A DNA stretch of 59,811 nt from an uncultured Bacteroides sp. (GTDB taxonomy: Bacteria > Bacteroidota > Bacteroidia > Bacteroidales > Bacteroidaceae), in NCBI GenBank assembly GCA_949292025.1, contig CASEYC010000087.1, forward strand, positions 1-59,811. Direction: 5' to 3'. Below are positions 28,240 through 36,751 of the stretch, one piece after another (the stretch's first letter is position 1; each line of letters begins with the position of its first letter). The position numbers and the translations under genes were made by a program. The notes under the pieces were generated by a model. That model had not been told where the DNA came from. It worked only from the letters and a program-made list of their open reading frames with translations, and did no database searches.

Positions 28240-30075
28240 ATGGACCTGTTCAACTATTCCCGCCGGGAAACGACTGAAGTCAACATCGGCAATACCCCTA
28301 TGGGGGGCAATAACCCCATCCGCGTGCAGAGCATGACAAACACCGACACGATGGACACGGACGCCTGCGTGGCGCAAATCAAACGAATCGTGGAAGGGGG
28401 GGGCGAATATGTGCGCCTCACGGCACAAGGCACCCGCGAAGCCGAAAACCTGCGCAACATCAACGCCGCCCTGCGCGCCGAGGGCTGCATGGTGCCCCTC
28501 GTGGCGGACATCCATTTCAATCCGAACGTAGCCGACGTGGCCGCCCGCTATGTGGAGAAAGTGCGCATCAATCCGGGCAACTACATCGATCCGGCACGCA
28601 CGTTCAAGCACCTGGAGTACACGGACGAGGAGTATGCCCAGGAGCTGCAGAAGATACGCGACCGCTTTGTCCCCTTCCTCCGCATCTGCAAGGAGAACCA
28701 CACGGCCATCCGCATCGGCGTGAACCACGGCTCGCTGTCGGACCGCATCATGTCCCGCTACGGCGACACGCCCGAAGGCATGGTGGAGTCGTGCATGGAG
28801 TTCCTGCGCATCTGCGTGGACGAGGACTTCAAGGATGTGGTCATTTCCATCAAGGCATCGAACACGGTGGTGATGGTGCGCACCGTGCGCCTGCTGGCGG
28901 ACACGATGGAGCGCGAAGGGATGCACTTCCCCCTGCACCTGGGCGTGACCGAAGCGGGCGACGGCGAGGACGGACGCATCAAGTCCGCCGTAGGAATCGG
29001 CGCCCTGCTGGCCGACGGACTGGGCGACACCATCCGCGTCTCCCTGAGCGAGGCGCCCGAAGCGGAAATCCCCGTGGCCCGCAAACTGGTGGATTATGTC
29101 ACGAAACGCGCCGGGCATCCCTACATCCCCGGCCCGCAAGACACCGCCTTCGACTACCTCCGCCCCACCCGCCGCGAAACAAAGGCGGTGGCAAAGTTTG
29201 GCGGAGACAACGTCCCCGCAGTACTTTGCGCGCGGTTGGACGGGAATATGGACTTCGACCCGCAGTTCACGCCGGATTATGTCTACGCAGGCCGGCACCT
29301 GCCCGACGAGCGTCCGCAAGGTCCGCAATACATCATCGATGCCGACCTTTGGCAGGGGCAACCCGGCTGCTGGCCCGCCTTCAAGCCCGACCAACTGTTC
29401 TTCATGGCCGGCTGCACCGCCCCGCTGAAGTTCCTCTTCATTACCTACATGGGACTGAACGACGAAGCCTTGGCCTGCCTGAAGCATCACCCCGAAGTGG
29501 TGCTCATCGCGCAGAGCAACCACCCCAACCGCCTGGGCGAACAGCGTGCCCTGGCCCTGCAACTGATGCAGGAGGGGCTGAAGAATCCCGTCGTCTTCTT
29601 CCAGCACTACGCCGAAAATGAGTTGGAAGACTTCCAACTGAAGGCTTCCGTGGACATGGGCGCCCTCATCCTGGACGGCCTGGCGGACGGCATTTTCCTC
29701 TTCAACCAGGGAAGCATCGACGCGAAAACCATCGACAGCACCGCCTTCAGCATCCTGCAAGCCGCCCGCGCCCGTACCAGCAAGACGGAGTACATCTCCT
29801 GCCCCGGCTGCGGACGCACGCTCTACGACCTGCCGGGCACCATCGCCCGCATCAAGGCGGCGACCTCGCACCTGAAAGGGCTGAAAATAGGCATCATGGG
29901 CTGCATCGTCAACGGCCCGGGCGAGATGGCCGACGCCGACTATGGCTACGTGGGCGCCGGACGCGGCAAGGTCAGCCTCTACAAGAAAAAGGAGTGCGTG
30001 GAGAAGAACATCCCCGAAGCGGAAGCCGTGGACCGCCTCATCGCGCTCATCAAGGCCAACGGCGATTATCAATAA
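28240..30075 (+). CDS. ispG: 4-hydroxy-3-methylbut-2-enyl diphosphate synthase, long form
   Basis: Iron-sulfur enzyme of the MEP isoprenoid pathway converting MEcPP to HMBPP. The 611 aa exceed the E. coli length (about 370) by the extra middle domain seen in Bacteroidota and plants. Visible: N-terminal TIM barrel (NPIRVQSMTNTDT, INPGN), the insert (about 260-500), and the C-terminal [4Fe-4S] domain with CPGCGRTLYDL and MGCIVNGPGE. MDLFNYSRRET at 28240 is preferred over an ATG ten codons upstream that abuts the inverted repeat. Confidence 0.95.
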   Translation: MDLFNYSRRETTEVNIGNTPMGGNNPIRVQSMTNTDTMDTDACVAQIKRIVEGGGEYVRLTAQGTREAENLRNINAALRAEGCMVPLVADIHFNPNVADVAARYVEKVRINPGNYIDPARTFKHLEYTDEEYAQELQKIRDRFVPFLRICKENHTAIRIGVNHGSLSDRIMSRYGDTPEGMVESCMEFLRICVDEDFKDVVISIKASNTVVMVRTVRLLADTMEREGMHFPLHLGVTEAGDGEDGRIKSAVGIGALLADGLGDTIRVSLSEAPEAEIPVARKLVDYVTKRAGHPYIPGPQDTAFDYLRPTRRETKAVAKFGGDNVPAVLCARLDGNMDFDPQFTPDYVYAGRHLPDERPQGPQYIIDADLWQGQPGCWPAFKPDQLFFMAGCTAPLKFLFITYMGLNDEALACLKHHPEVVLIAQSNHPNRLGEQRALALQLMQEGLKNPVVFFQHYAENELEDFQLKASVDMGALILDGLADGIFLFNQGSIDAKTIDSTAFSILQAARARTSKTEYISCPGCGRTLYDLPGTIARIKAATSHLKGLKIGIMGCIVNGPGEMADADYGYVGAGRGKVSLYKKKECVEKNIPEAEAVDRLIALIKANGDYQ

Positions 30076-30099
30076 AACCCTCATTTTCAAGGCTTATCC

Positions 30100-30178
30100 G
30101 GCGGTACGCCTAAGCACGGGCGGCGGTACGCCCGGGCATGTCCGGGCGTACCGCTGTCCACGGGCGGGGACACGCCCG
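30100..30178. repeat. GC-rich dispersed repeat, copy C
   Basis: Contains GGTACGCCTAAGCACGGGCG at 30103-30122, identical to copy A, then a palindromic module GGTACGCCCGGGCATGTCC with its complement GGGCGTACC, and ends GGGCGGGGACACGCCCG. It fills the space between the convergent ispG and AraC genes and may act as a terminator. Confidence 0.8.
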
Positions 30179-30179
30179 C

Positions 30180-31064
30180 TCAATCCCCCTTGCCCAACAC
30201 CTTCTCGCGGTATTGCTTGGGCGACAAGCCCAAGTGCTTCTTGACGTAGCGGCCGAAGAAAGAAAGATTGGGAAACTCCAGTTCATTGCAGATTTCCTTG
30301 ATGCTCCGTCCGCGTTGCTTCAGCAGGAAATCAATGTCTTTCACCACATAGCGGTTGATAAGCTCGCTGGCCGTCTCGCCGCTGACCTCCTTGCAGACGG
30401 TGGACAGGTATTTGGGCGTCAGGCAGAGCTTGTCGGCATAATAGGACACGCTGCGCGATTTGGGATAGGAAGAAGAGAGCAGCGACAGGAAGTTGCGGAA
30501 CACATTGCTGCCTGCCGAATAGGGCTGTTGCCGGAAGTCGGCATAGCGGTCCAGCACATCGCTGAACTCGTAGAGGAAGGCGGCCAGCAGTGCGTCCACC
30601 AGCTCCTTGCGGTGGCGGCGGGGCGAGCCCATCAGCCGCGAGCGCATCAGGTCGTAGTAGAGGCAGAAGCCCTTCACCTCGTCAGGCGTGAGCGCCAGCA
30701 CGGGCGACTTCTCGAGGAACATCATCACGTCCCACGTATTGTCCGGGGTAATCACCGACAACTGTTGCAGGTACTCCTTGGACAGGCAGATGCAACGGAA
30801 GTCCAGGTCCATGCTGGCCGAGCTCTTGCCCAGGATGATGTTGGGATGGCATATCAGCGCGTCGTACGCCCGGACCTCGTAGGTCTTCCCCTCGATGTTC
30901 ACCGTGGCCTGCCCGCGCAGGCAGACCATCATCAGGAAGTGCTCCAACTTCATGGGCTCCACCCGCTCCAAGTTCTGCAGGTTCTCCACGAAGGCGATGC
31001 GTTCGTCCGAATAGACCGCCCAATTGCCGGTATTGTTGTTCAGATTTATGGTCTTTTCTTCCAT
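30180..31064 (-). CDS. AraC-family transcriptional regulator
   Basis: A 294-aa regulator with an N-terminal cupin-like sensor region (about 20-150) and a C-terminal double-HTH AraC domain (about 190-290: SVSYYADKLCLTPKYLSTVCKEVSG, then ELEFPNLSFFGRYVKKHLGLSPKQYRE). The start MEEKTINLNN at 31064 is preferred; the longer in-frame version from 31196 adds 44 residues of poor quality. It is divergent from the small winged-helix/antiporter pair, which it may control, but its ligand is unknown. Confidence 0.9.
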   Translation of the reverse strand: MEEKTINLNNNTGNWAVYSDERIAFVENLQNLERVEPMKLEHFLMMVCLRGQATVNIEGKTYEVRAYDALICHPNIILGKSSASMDLDFRCICLSKEYLQQLSVITPDNTWDVMMFLEKSPVLALTPDEVKGFCLYYDLMRSRLMGSPRRHRKELVDALLAAFLYEFSDVLDRYADFRQQPYSAGSNVFRNFLSLLSSSYPKSRSVSYYADKLCLTPKYLSTVCKEVSGETASELINRYVVKDIDFLLKQRGRSIKEICNELEFPNLSFFGRYVKKHLGLSPKQYREKVLGKGD

Positions 31065-31330
31065 AAGATATGCACTAATGTTTGTTTCGGCCGTAAAGTA
31101 CGGCAATCTTTCCGAAACAGCAGTCCCACAATCCGCGCCATAAGTGTTCCAAAATTCTGATGCATCCGCCTCCAATGGTTCCGCAAAGCCGCACAAGATG
31201 GAAGCTCATCCCGGCGAAATGATAAAAAAGTAAAACGGGACACATTTAATACGCAACAGAATGTAAGAATATCGCCCAAAGTTCCTTTCTTTGCAACAGA
31301 GAACATAACAACTAAATTATCGATACGCTT

Positions 31331-31561
31331 ATGGACAAGAATCAAATCGGCCTCAACGCCGGCGTCATCTGGAATATACTGGACGCCAACAAGGACAAGC
31401 ACGTGTGGGAGGTGGAAGACCTGCAACAAGCCTCCGGCCTCGCCGTACCCGACTTCTACGCCGCCATCGGCTGGCTGGCCCGCGAAAACAAAATTGACTT
31501 CGGCGAAGACGGCATCACGCATCACGGCACCGTGGGACTGGTAGTGGAGTTCTTCCATTAA
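31331..31561 (+). CDS. Small winged-helix protein (DUF2582-like)
   Basis: A 76-aa single-domain protein matching the DUF2582 winged-helix family: GLNAGVIWNILDANK, then the recognition-helix region VPDFYAAIGWLARENKI and a short wing HGTVGLVVEF. It is probably DNA-binding or a degenerate fold used for protein contacts. It lies 15 bases before the antiporter gene and is very likely co-transcribed with it. Confidence 0.8.
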   Translation: MDKNQIGLNAGVIWNILDANKDKHVWEVEDLQQASGLAVPDFYAAIGWLARENKIDFGEDGITHHGTVGLVVEFFH

Positions 31562-31576
31562 TCCCGCCGCGCGCCT

Positions 31577-33052
31577 ATGCACATTTCGTTGGAAATCGGA
31601 CTGCTGGTGGGCTCGTTGCTCATCTTCGGCAGCATACTTATCAGTAAGACGGGATACCGGTTCGGTATCCCGACTTTGTTGATGTTCCTCGTGGCGGGGA
31701 TGCTGTTCGGCACGGACGGACTGGGCATCCAGTTCGACAACGCCACGCAGGCCCAATACATCGGCACCATCGCGCTGAGCATCATCCTCTTCAGCGGCGG
31801 CATGGACACCAAGCTGGGCGAAATCCGTCCGGTGGCCCTGCCGGGCATCATGCTGTCCACCGTGGGCGTGCTGCTGACCACCGCGCTCACCGGCCTGTTC
31901 ATCTACTTCATCTCCGGCTGGCAACACACCGAGATAGGTTTCAGCCTGCTGGGCTCGCTGCTGCTGGCCGCCACCATGTCGTCCACGGACTCGGCGTCGG
32001 TGTTCAACATCCTGCGCACGCAGCGCATCAACCTACGCCACAACCTGCGCCCCATGCTGGAGCTGGAAAGCGGCAGCAACGACCCCATGGCCTACCTGCT
32101 GACCATCATCCTCATCCAGTGCATCCAGTCGGGCAGCCTGTCGGCGGGCGACATCGCCACCTCCCTCGTCCTGCAGTTCGCGGTGGGCGGCGCGGCGGGC
32201 TTCCTGCTGGGCAAGGCGGTCGTGTGGCTGGTGAACCGCATCAACCTGAAGAACGAGGAGCTGTATCCGGTGCTGATGGTCAGCTTTGTCTTCATCATCT
32301 ACTGCGCCACCTTCCTGCTGAAAGGCAACGGCTATCTGGCCGTCTACCTGGCGGGCTTGGTCATCGGCAACAGCCGCCTGATACACAAGAAGGAGACGAG
32401 CACCTTCCTCAACGGCATGACATGGCTGTTGCAGGTAGTGATGTTCCTCGTCCTGGGCCTGCTGGTCAATCCGCATGAGATGCTGGGCGTCACGGTGACG
32501 GCCATCCTGGTAAGCCTCTTCATGGTGCTGGTGGCCCGTCCTGCCAGCGTATGGATCAGTTTGTTACCCTTCGGGCGGAAAATCAGCGCGAAGTCCAAGT
32601 GGTTCATCTCGTGGGTGGGCTTGCGCGGGGCGGCTCCCATCCTTTTTGCCACCTATCCCGTGGTGGAGAACGTGCCCGGCGGCGAGCAGATATTCAACAT
32701 CGTCTTCTTTGTCACCCTCATCTCGCTCGTGGCACAGGGCATGACCCTCCCCTGGGCAGCCCGCAAGCTGAACCTCTGCGACCCCGTGCCGGAAAAACCG
32801 GACTTCTTCGGCATCGAGTTTCCCGACACGATGGACAGCAGCCTGCACGAGATGCGTTGCACCAAGAAGATGCTGGCGCGGCACGGCGACCACATCCGCG
32901 ACATCCCCTTCCCCAAGGGCGTGCTGGTGATGCTGGTGAAGCGCGACGACCGCTTCCTCGTGCCCAACGGCGACCTGCAACTGCATCCGGACGACATCCT
33001 GCTCATCGTGGCGCAGGACGGCGCGGAACCGCCGTCTTGCGACGCCAAGTAA
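31577..33052 (+). CDS. K+/H+ (CPA1-type) antiporter with TrkA-C domain
   Basis: Inner-membrane cation/proton antiporter of 491 aa with about 12 helices in the first 390 residues (GYRFGIPTLLMFLVAGMLFGTDGLG; the SSTDSASVFNILR and LESGSNDPMAYLL ion-path segments) and a cytoplasmic TrkA-C domain at the C-terminus (FPKGVLVMLVKRDDRFLVPNGDLQLHPDDILLIV). Close to the NhaP2/CvrA type, which exports potassium in exchange for protons under nucleotide control. It is paired with the small winged-helix gene. The ion specificity is inferred. Confidence 0.88.
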   Translation: MHISLEIGLLVGSLLIFGSILISKTGYRFGIPTLLMFLVAGMLFGTDGLGIQFDNATQAQYIGTIALSIILFSGGMDTKLGEIRPVALPGIMLSTVGVLLTTALTGLFIYFISGWQHTEIGFSLLGSLLLAATMSSTDSASVFNILRTQRINLRHNLRPMLELESGSNDPMAYLLTIILIQCIQSGSLSAGDIATSLVLQFAVGGAAGFLLGKAVVWLVNRINLKNEELYPVLMVSFVFIIYCATFLLKGNGYLAVYLAGLVIGNSRLIHKKETSTFLNGMTWLLQVVMFLVLGLLVNPHEMLGVTVTAILVSLFMVLVARPASVWISLLPFGRKISAKSKWFISWVGLRGAAPILFATYPVVENVPGGEQIFNIVFFVTLISLVAQGMTLPWAARKLNLCDPVPEKPDFFGIEFPDTMDSSLHEMRCTKKMLARHGDHIRDIPFPKGVLVMLVKRDDRFLVPNGDLQLHPDDILLIVAQDGAEPPSCDAK

Positions 33053-33180
33053 GTTAAAGAAGCGGAAAGAATTGCAAAAGGACAGCAAAAAAGAGCTTCG
33101 GACGCTTGGATATCCGGAATAAATGCTTTACTTTGTGGAACAATTAACCTAAACCGTTGTACATAGCAACATTTTGTTTT

Positions 33181-33399
33181 ATGAAGTTCAATATTCAAGC
33201 GATCAAAACCAACAGCCGGAAGGTGTACGACATTCTGCTCCGTTACACCCGTTGTACTTTCGGCGAGCTCGAGAACCTCTGCAACATGGCCAGCACGGAC
33301 TTGTGCATGGCTATACTGCAACTTCTGCGGGAAAAGAGAATTGAGCAGGTGAGTGGAAACCAAGGTATCTATTACCGCCTGGCCGTCCAGAACGCCTGA
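33181..33399 (+). CDS. Small winged-helix-like protein of unknown role
   Basis: A 72-aa protein beginning MKFNIQAIKTNSRKVYDILL. The order of helices (KVYDILLRYTRCTFGELENLCNM, then DLCMAILQLLREKRIEQV, then a beta wing GIYYRLAV) resembles a minimal winged helix. The ATG at 33181 is chosen over a TTG at 33157. A TACTTTG near 33129 may be its promoter. No partner gene; function unknown. Confidence 0.6.
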   Translation: MKFNIQAIKTNSRKVYDILLRYTRCTFGELENLCNMASTDLCMAILQLLREKRIEQVSGNQGIYYRLAVQNA

Positions 33400-33430
33400 C
33401 GTCCACAGAAGCACAGGCAAAACAAAATGC

Positions 33431-33468
33431 GAAAGGCTTGCATCCCCACAGCGGGGCGCAAGCCTTTC
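33431..33468. terminator. Bidirectional terminator before the glmS end
   Basis: GAAAGGCTTGC (33431-33441) pairs perfectly with GCAAGCCTTTC (33458-33468). T-rich bases follow on the plus side. It separates the small plus-strand gene from the convergent nitrogen operon. Confidence 0.8.
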
Positions 33469-33492
33469 CTTGTTTCGGCAACAGGTCCACCT

Positions 33493-35340
33493 TCATTCCA
33501 CCGTCACCGACTTTGCCAGGTTCCTGGGCCGGTCCACGTCTTTCCCTTTGATTCGGGCAATATGGTAGGCCAACAGTTGCAAAGGAACAGAAGCGACAAT
33601 CGGCGTAAGGCATTCCGGCACTTTGGGCATTTCCAGACAATAATCTGCCATTTCCCGGATGGAGGCGTCCCCTTGTGTGACGAGAGCGATGACCAGGCCG
33701 CCGCGCGACTTCACCTGCCGGATGTTGTTCACGACCTTGTCGTGCAGGGAGTCGTCGGGCGCAATGACCACCACAGGCATTTCGTGGTCTATCAACGCGA
33801 TGGGTCCATGCTTCATTTCTGCCGCCGGATAGCCCTCGGCATGGATGTAGGAGATTTCTTTCAGCTTCAGTGCGCCCTCCAATGCTGTGGGATAATTATA
33901 GCCACGCCCCAGGTAGAGGAAGTTGCGTGCGTAGGTGAATGTCCTGGAAAGTTCGCGGATGACCGGGTCGAGCCCCAACACGGCTTGGATGATTTCAGGC
34001 ATTTGCCGCATGGCACGGGTAATGCAGCAGATAGTATCTCTCCCTACCGTCCCCCGCTCCTGCCCCACACACAGGGCAAGCAAGGCCAGCACGGCCACTT
34101 GTCCCGTGAACGCCTTGGTGGAAGCCACACCGATTTCAGGCCCTACATGGATGTAGGTACCCGAATCGGTATTGCGCGGGATGGACGCACCCACCACATT
34201 GCAGATGCCATACACAAAAGCGCCCTTGCTTTTGGCCAATTGGATGGCAGCCAACGTGTCGGCGGTTTCCCCCGATTGCGACAGGGCAACCACAATGTCC
34301 TTATCCGTGATTTGCGGATGCCCGTAACGGAACTCTGACGCATATTCCACTTCCACGGGGAGGCAGCACAGCTCCTGGATAATACGTTTCCCTATCAGTC
34401 CGGCATGCCAAGATGTGCCACAAGCCACGATGATCATACGGCGTGCCTGGAGGAAGCGGTCGCGGTTTTCCAGCACACCGGACAGCACGACCCGTTGCCC
34501 GTCGTCGGCAATGCGCCCACGTATGCAGTCCCGCAACGTGTGGGGTTGTTCGAATATCTCTTTCAGCATGAACGTCTCATAACCGCCTTTCTCCAATTGT
34601 TCCACGCTCATCCTCAACGTCTGGATGTCGGGTGCCGAGGTCTTCCCGCTTTCAAGGGACTGTATTTTCAGATTGGACGGACGGGTAATCTCAGCGACCT
34701 CGTTGTCTTTCAAGTAAATCACCCTGTCGGTATAGCCCACCATGGGGGTGGCATCCGAGGCAATGAAGATCTCCCCGACTCCCACGCCGATGACCAGCGG
34801 GCTGCTTTTCCGCGCGACGATCAACGTGTCCGGGTTTCCTCTTTCCACCACGGCGATGGCATAAGCTCCCTCCACCTGCGCCAAGGCCTCCTTCACGGCA
34901 TCCATCAGACTGCATCCGTTGACAGTCTGTATATAGTCGACAAGCTGCACCAGTACTTCCGTGTCCGTGTCGCTGGCAAAAGCATATCCACGCTGCGCCA
35001 ACGCAGCTTTCAGCACGGCATAATTTTCTATCGTGCCGTTATGCACCAAGGCGATGCGCCCGCTTTGCGACACTTGGGGATGGGCGTTCCTGTCACAAGG
35101 TTCACCATGCGTGGCCCACCGGGTATGGGCAATGCCGATGCTTCCGCCAACGTCGCAACCGACAACTTTCGCTTCCAAATCGGCAACCCTTCCTTTCGAC
35201 TTGTACACATTCAACTTCCCGTCTTCTTTCATCAGGGCAATGCCGGCACTGTCATATCCACGGTACTCCAAACGGTGAAGCCCTTTCATCAGCACGTCGT
35301 ATGCCTGCCGATGTCCTATATATCCCACGATTCCGCACAT
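33493..35340 (-). CDS. glmS: Glutamine-fructose-6-phosphate aminotransferase (isomerizing)
   Basis: Makes glucosamine-6-phosphate from fructose-6-phosphate and glutamine, the first step to peptidoglycan and lipid A. The 615-aa protein starts MCGIVGYIG so that Cys becomes the N-terminal nucleophile after Met removal, which fixes the start at 35340. It has a class II glutaminase domain (1-240) and two SIS domains with SQSGETADT and YLGRGYNYPTALEGALKLKE, ending in KSVTVE. It is last in the leftward nitrogen run, 35 bases after gltD, a placement consistent with its demand for glutamine. Confidence 0.97.
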   Translation of the reverse strand: MCGIVGYIGHRQAYDVLMKGLHRLEYRGYDSAGIALMKEDGKLNVYKSKGRVADLEAKVVGCDVGGSIGIAHTRWATHGEPCDRNAHPQVSQSGRIALVHNGTIENYAVLKAALAQRGYAFASDTDTEVLVQLVDYIQTVNGCSLMDAVKEALAQVEGAYAIAVVERGNPDTLIVARKSSPLVIGVGVGEIFIASDATPMVGYTDRVIYLKDNEVAEITRPSNLKIQSLESGKTSAPDIQTLRMSVEQLEKGGYETFMLKEIFEQPHTLRDCIRGRIADDGQRVVLSGVLENRDRFLQARRMIIVACGTSWHAGLIGKRIIQELCCLPVEVEYASEFRYGHPQITDKDIVVALSQSGETADTLAAIQLAKSKGAFVYGICNVVGASIPRNTDSGTYIHVGPEIGVASTKAFTGQVAVLALLALCVGQERGTVGRDTICCITRAMRQMPEIIQAVLGLDPVIRELSRTFTYARNFLYLGRGYNYPTALEGALKLKEISYIHAEGYPAAEMKHGPIALIDHEMPVVVIAPDDSLHDKVVNNIRQVKSRGGLVIALVTQGDASIREMADYCLEMPKVPECLTPIVASVPLQLLAYHIARIKGKDVDRPRNLAKSVTVE

Positions 35341-35375
35341 AAACAAATCCCTTGGTTAGTGGTGATACAAAACGC

Positions 35376-36722
35376 TTATTCTGTAGACAAATACTTGTGA
35401 ACTTGCGCTGCCGCGTCCCGCCCGCTCGCCATGGCCCGTACCACCAATGAAGCCCCGGAGGCCGCATCGCCCGCCACAAACACATTTGGGGCAAATTCCG
35501 GCAGTTTCGGTTTCAAAAAGCCCATGGCCAAAAGTATCAGGTCTGCTTTGAGCATTTCGGGTTTGCCCACCGGCTCCATCACGGGACGGCCGCCTTCGGG
35601 ATTGGGCTTCCACATGATTTCCTGCACTTCGGCGCCTTCCACTTTCCCGTCTTTGCCCACGAAGCGCAAGGTGTTGATGTTCCACCGGCGTGTGCACCCT
35701 TCCTCATGGCTGGACGTGGTCTTGAGCGTGCGCGGCCATTCAGGCCAAGGATGTTGCGGGTCATCGGGACCCTCCACGGGTTTGGGCATGATTTCTATTT
35801 GCGTCACGCTGCGGCATCCTTGGCGATGCGCCGTGCCGATGCAGTCGCTTCCCGTATCGCCTCCACCAATGACCAGCACGTCTTTCCCTTTGGCATTGAC
35901 CCACTCTTCACGCGGGATTTCCGCACCGGCAAGTATCCGGTTCTGCTGGGCCAGCATGTCAAGTGCGAAGTGAATGCCCTTCAGGTCACGGCCTGGGATG
36001 GCGAGATCGCGTGCCTCCGGCGTGCCCGTCGCAATGACATAGGCATCGAATCCATCAGGCAGATGGGTCCAATCAACAGGAGCATTGAAGCGGAAATCAA
36101 TGCCTTCTGCCCGCAAGATATTCATGCGGCGGTCGATGACGGCCTTGTTCAGCTTGAAGTTCGGTATGCCATAGCGCAACAGCCCGCCTGCGTCCTCATT
36201 CTTGTCGAACACCGTCACGGCATATCCTTGCAGGTTCAGCCGGTTGGCGGCTACCAATCCGGCAGGTCCAGAGCCTATCACGGCCACGCGCTTTCCGTTG
36301 CGTTCGGGATGATGGATGCGCACATAGTTTTCCGCGAAGGCATGTTCCGTGATGGCGGCTTCGTCCTCCCGGTTGGTCGTGGGCTCATGCTCCACCAAGT
36401 TCAGGACACAGGCTTTCTCGCACAAGGCGGGACAGACGCGTCCCGTGAATTCAGGAAAGTCATTGGTCGAGTTGAGCAGGCGGTAAGCCAATTCCCAGTC
36501 GCCACGGTACAAGGCATCATTCCATTCCGGCGGACGGTTGCCCAAAGGACATGCCCAATGGCAGAAAGGCACACCGCAATCCATGCAGCGTGATGCCTGA
36601 AGGCGTCGGTCGCCTGAATTAAGGGTTTGTTCCACTTCGCCGAAGTCGTGTATCCGGTCGTGCACGGGGCGGTATCCCGCCTCCTTGCGATGTATCGTCA
36701 GAAAAGCTTTAGAGTCTCCCAT
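35376..36722 (-). CDS. gltD: Glutamate synthase small (beta) subunit
   Basis: FAD/NADPH subunit passing electrons to GltB. The 448-aa protein has the N-terminal cysteine cluster RCMDCGVPFCHWACPLGN, which helps form [4Fe-4S] centres, an FAD site VAVIGSGPAGLVAANRL and an NADPH site VLVIGGGDTGSDCIG, then the C-terminal FAD motif NVFVAGDAASGASLVV. It begins 29 bases after gltB and is clearly its partner. Confidence 0.96.
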   Translation of the reverse strand: MGDSKAFLTIHRKEAGYRPVHDRIHDFGEVEQTLNSGDRRLQASRCMDCGVPFCHWACPLGNRPPEWNDALYRGDWELAYRLLNSTNDFPEFTGRVCPALCEKACVLNLVEHEPTTNREDEAAITEHAFAENYVRIHHPERNGKRVAVIGSGPAGLVAANRLNLQGYAVTVFDKNEDAGGLLRYGIPNFKLNKAVIDRRMNILRAEGIDFRFNAPVDWTHLPDGFDAYVIATGTPEARDLAIPGRDLKGIHFALDMLAQQNRILAGAEIPREEWVNAKGKDVLVIGGGDTGSDCIGTAHRQGCRSVTQIEIMPKPVEGPDDPQHPWPEWPRTLKTTSSHEEGCTRRWNINTLRFVGKDGKVEGAEVQEIMWKPNPEGGRPVMEPVGKPEMLKADLILLAMGFLKPKLPEFAPNVFVAGDAASGASLVVRAMASGRDAAAQVHKYLSTE

Positions 36723-36751
36723 ATATTTCTGTTGTTATCATCTTCATCATG

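Noticed and set aside
35341-35375. glmS ribozyme or riboswitch upstream of glmS
   Set aside because: The gap to gltD is only 35 bases, too short for the ribozyme, which is mainly a Firmicutes element.
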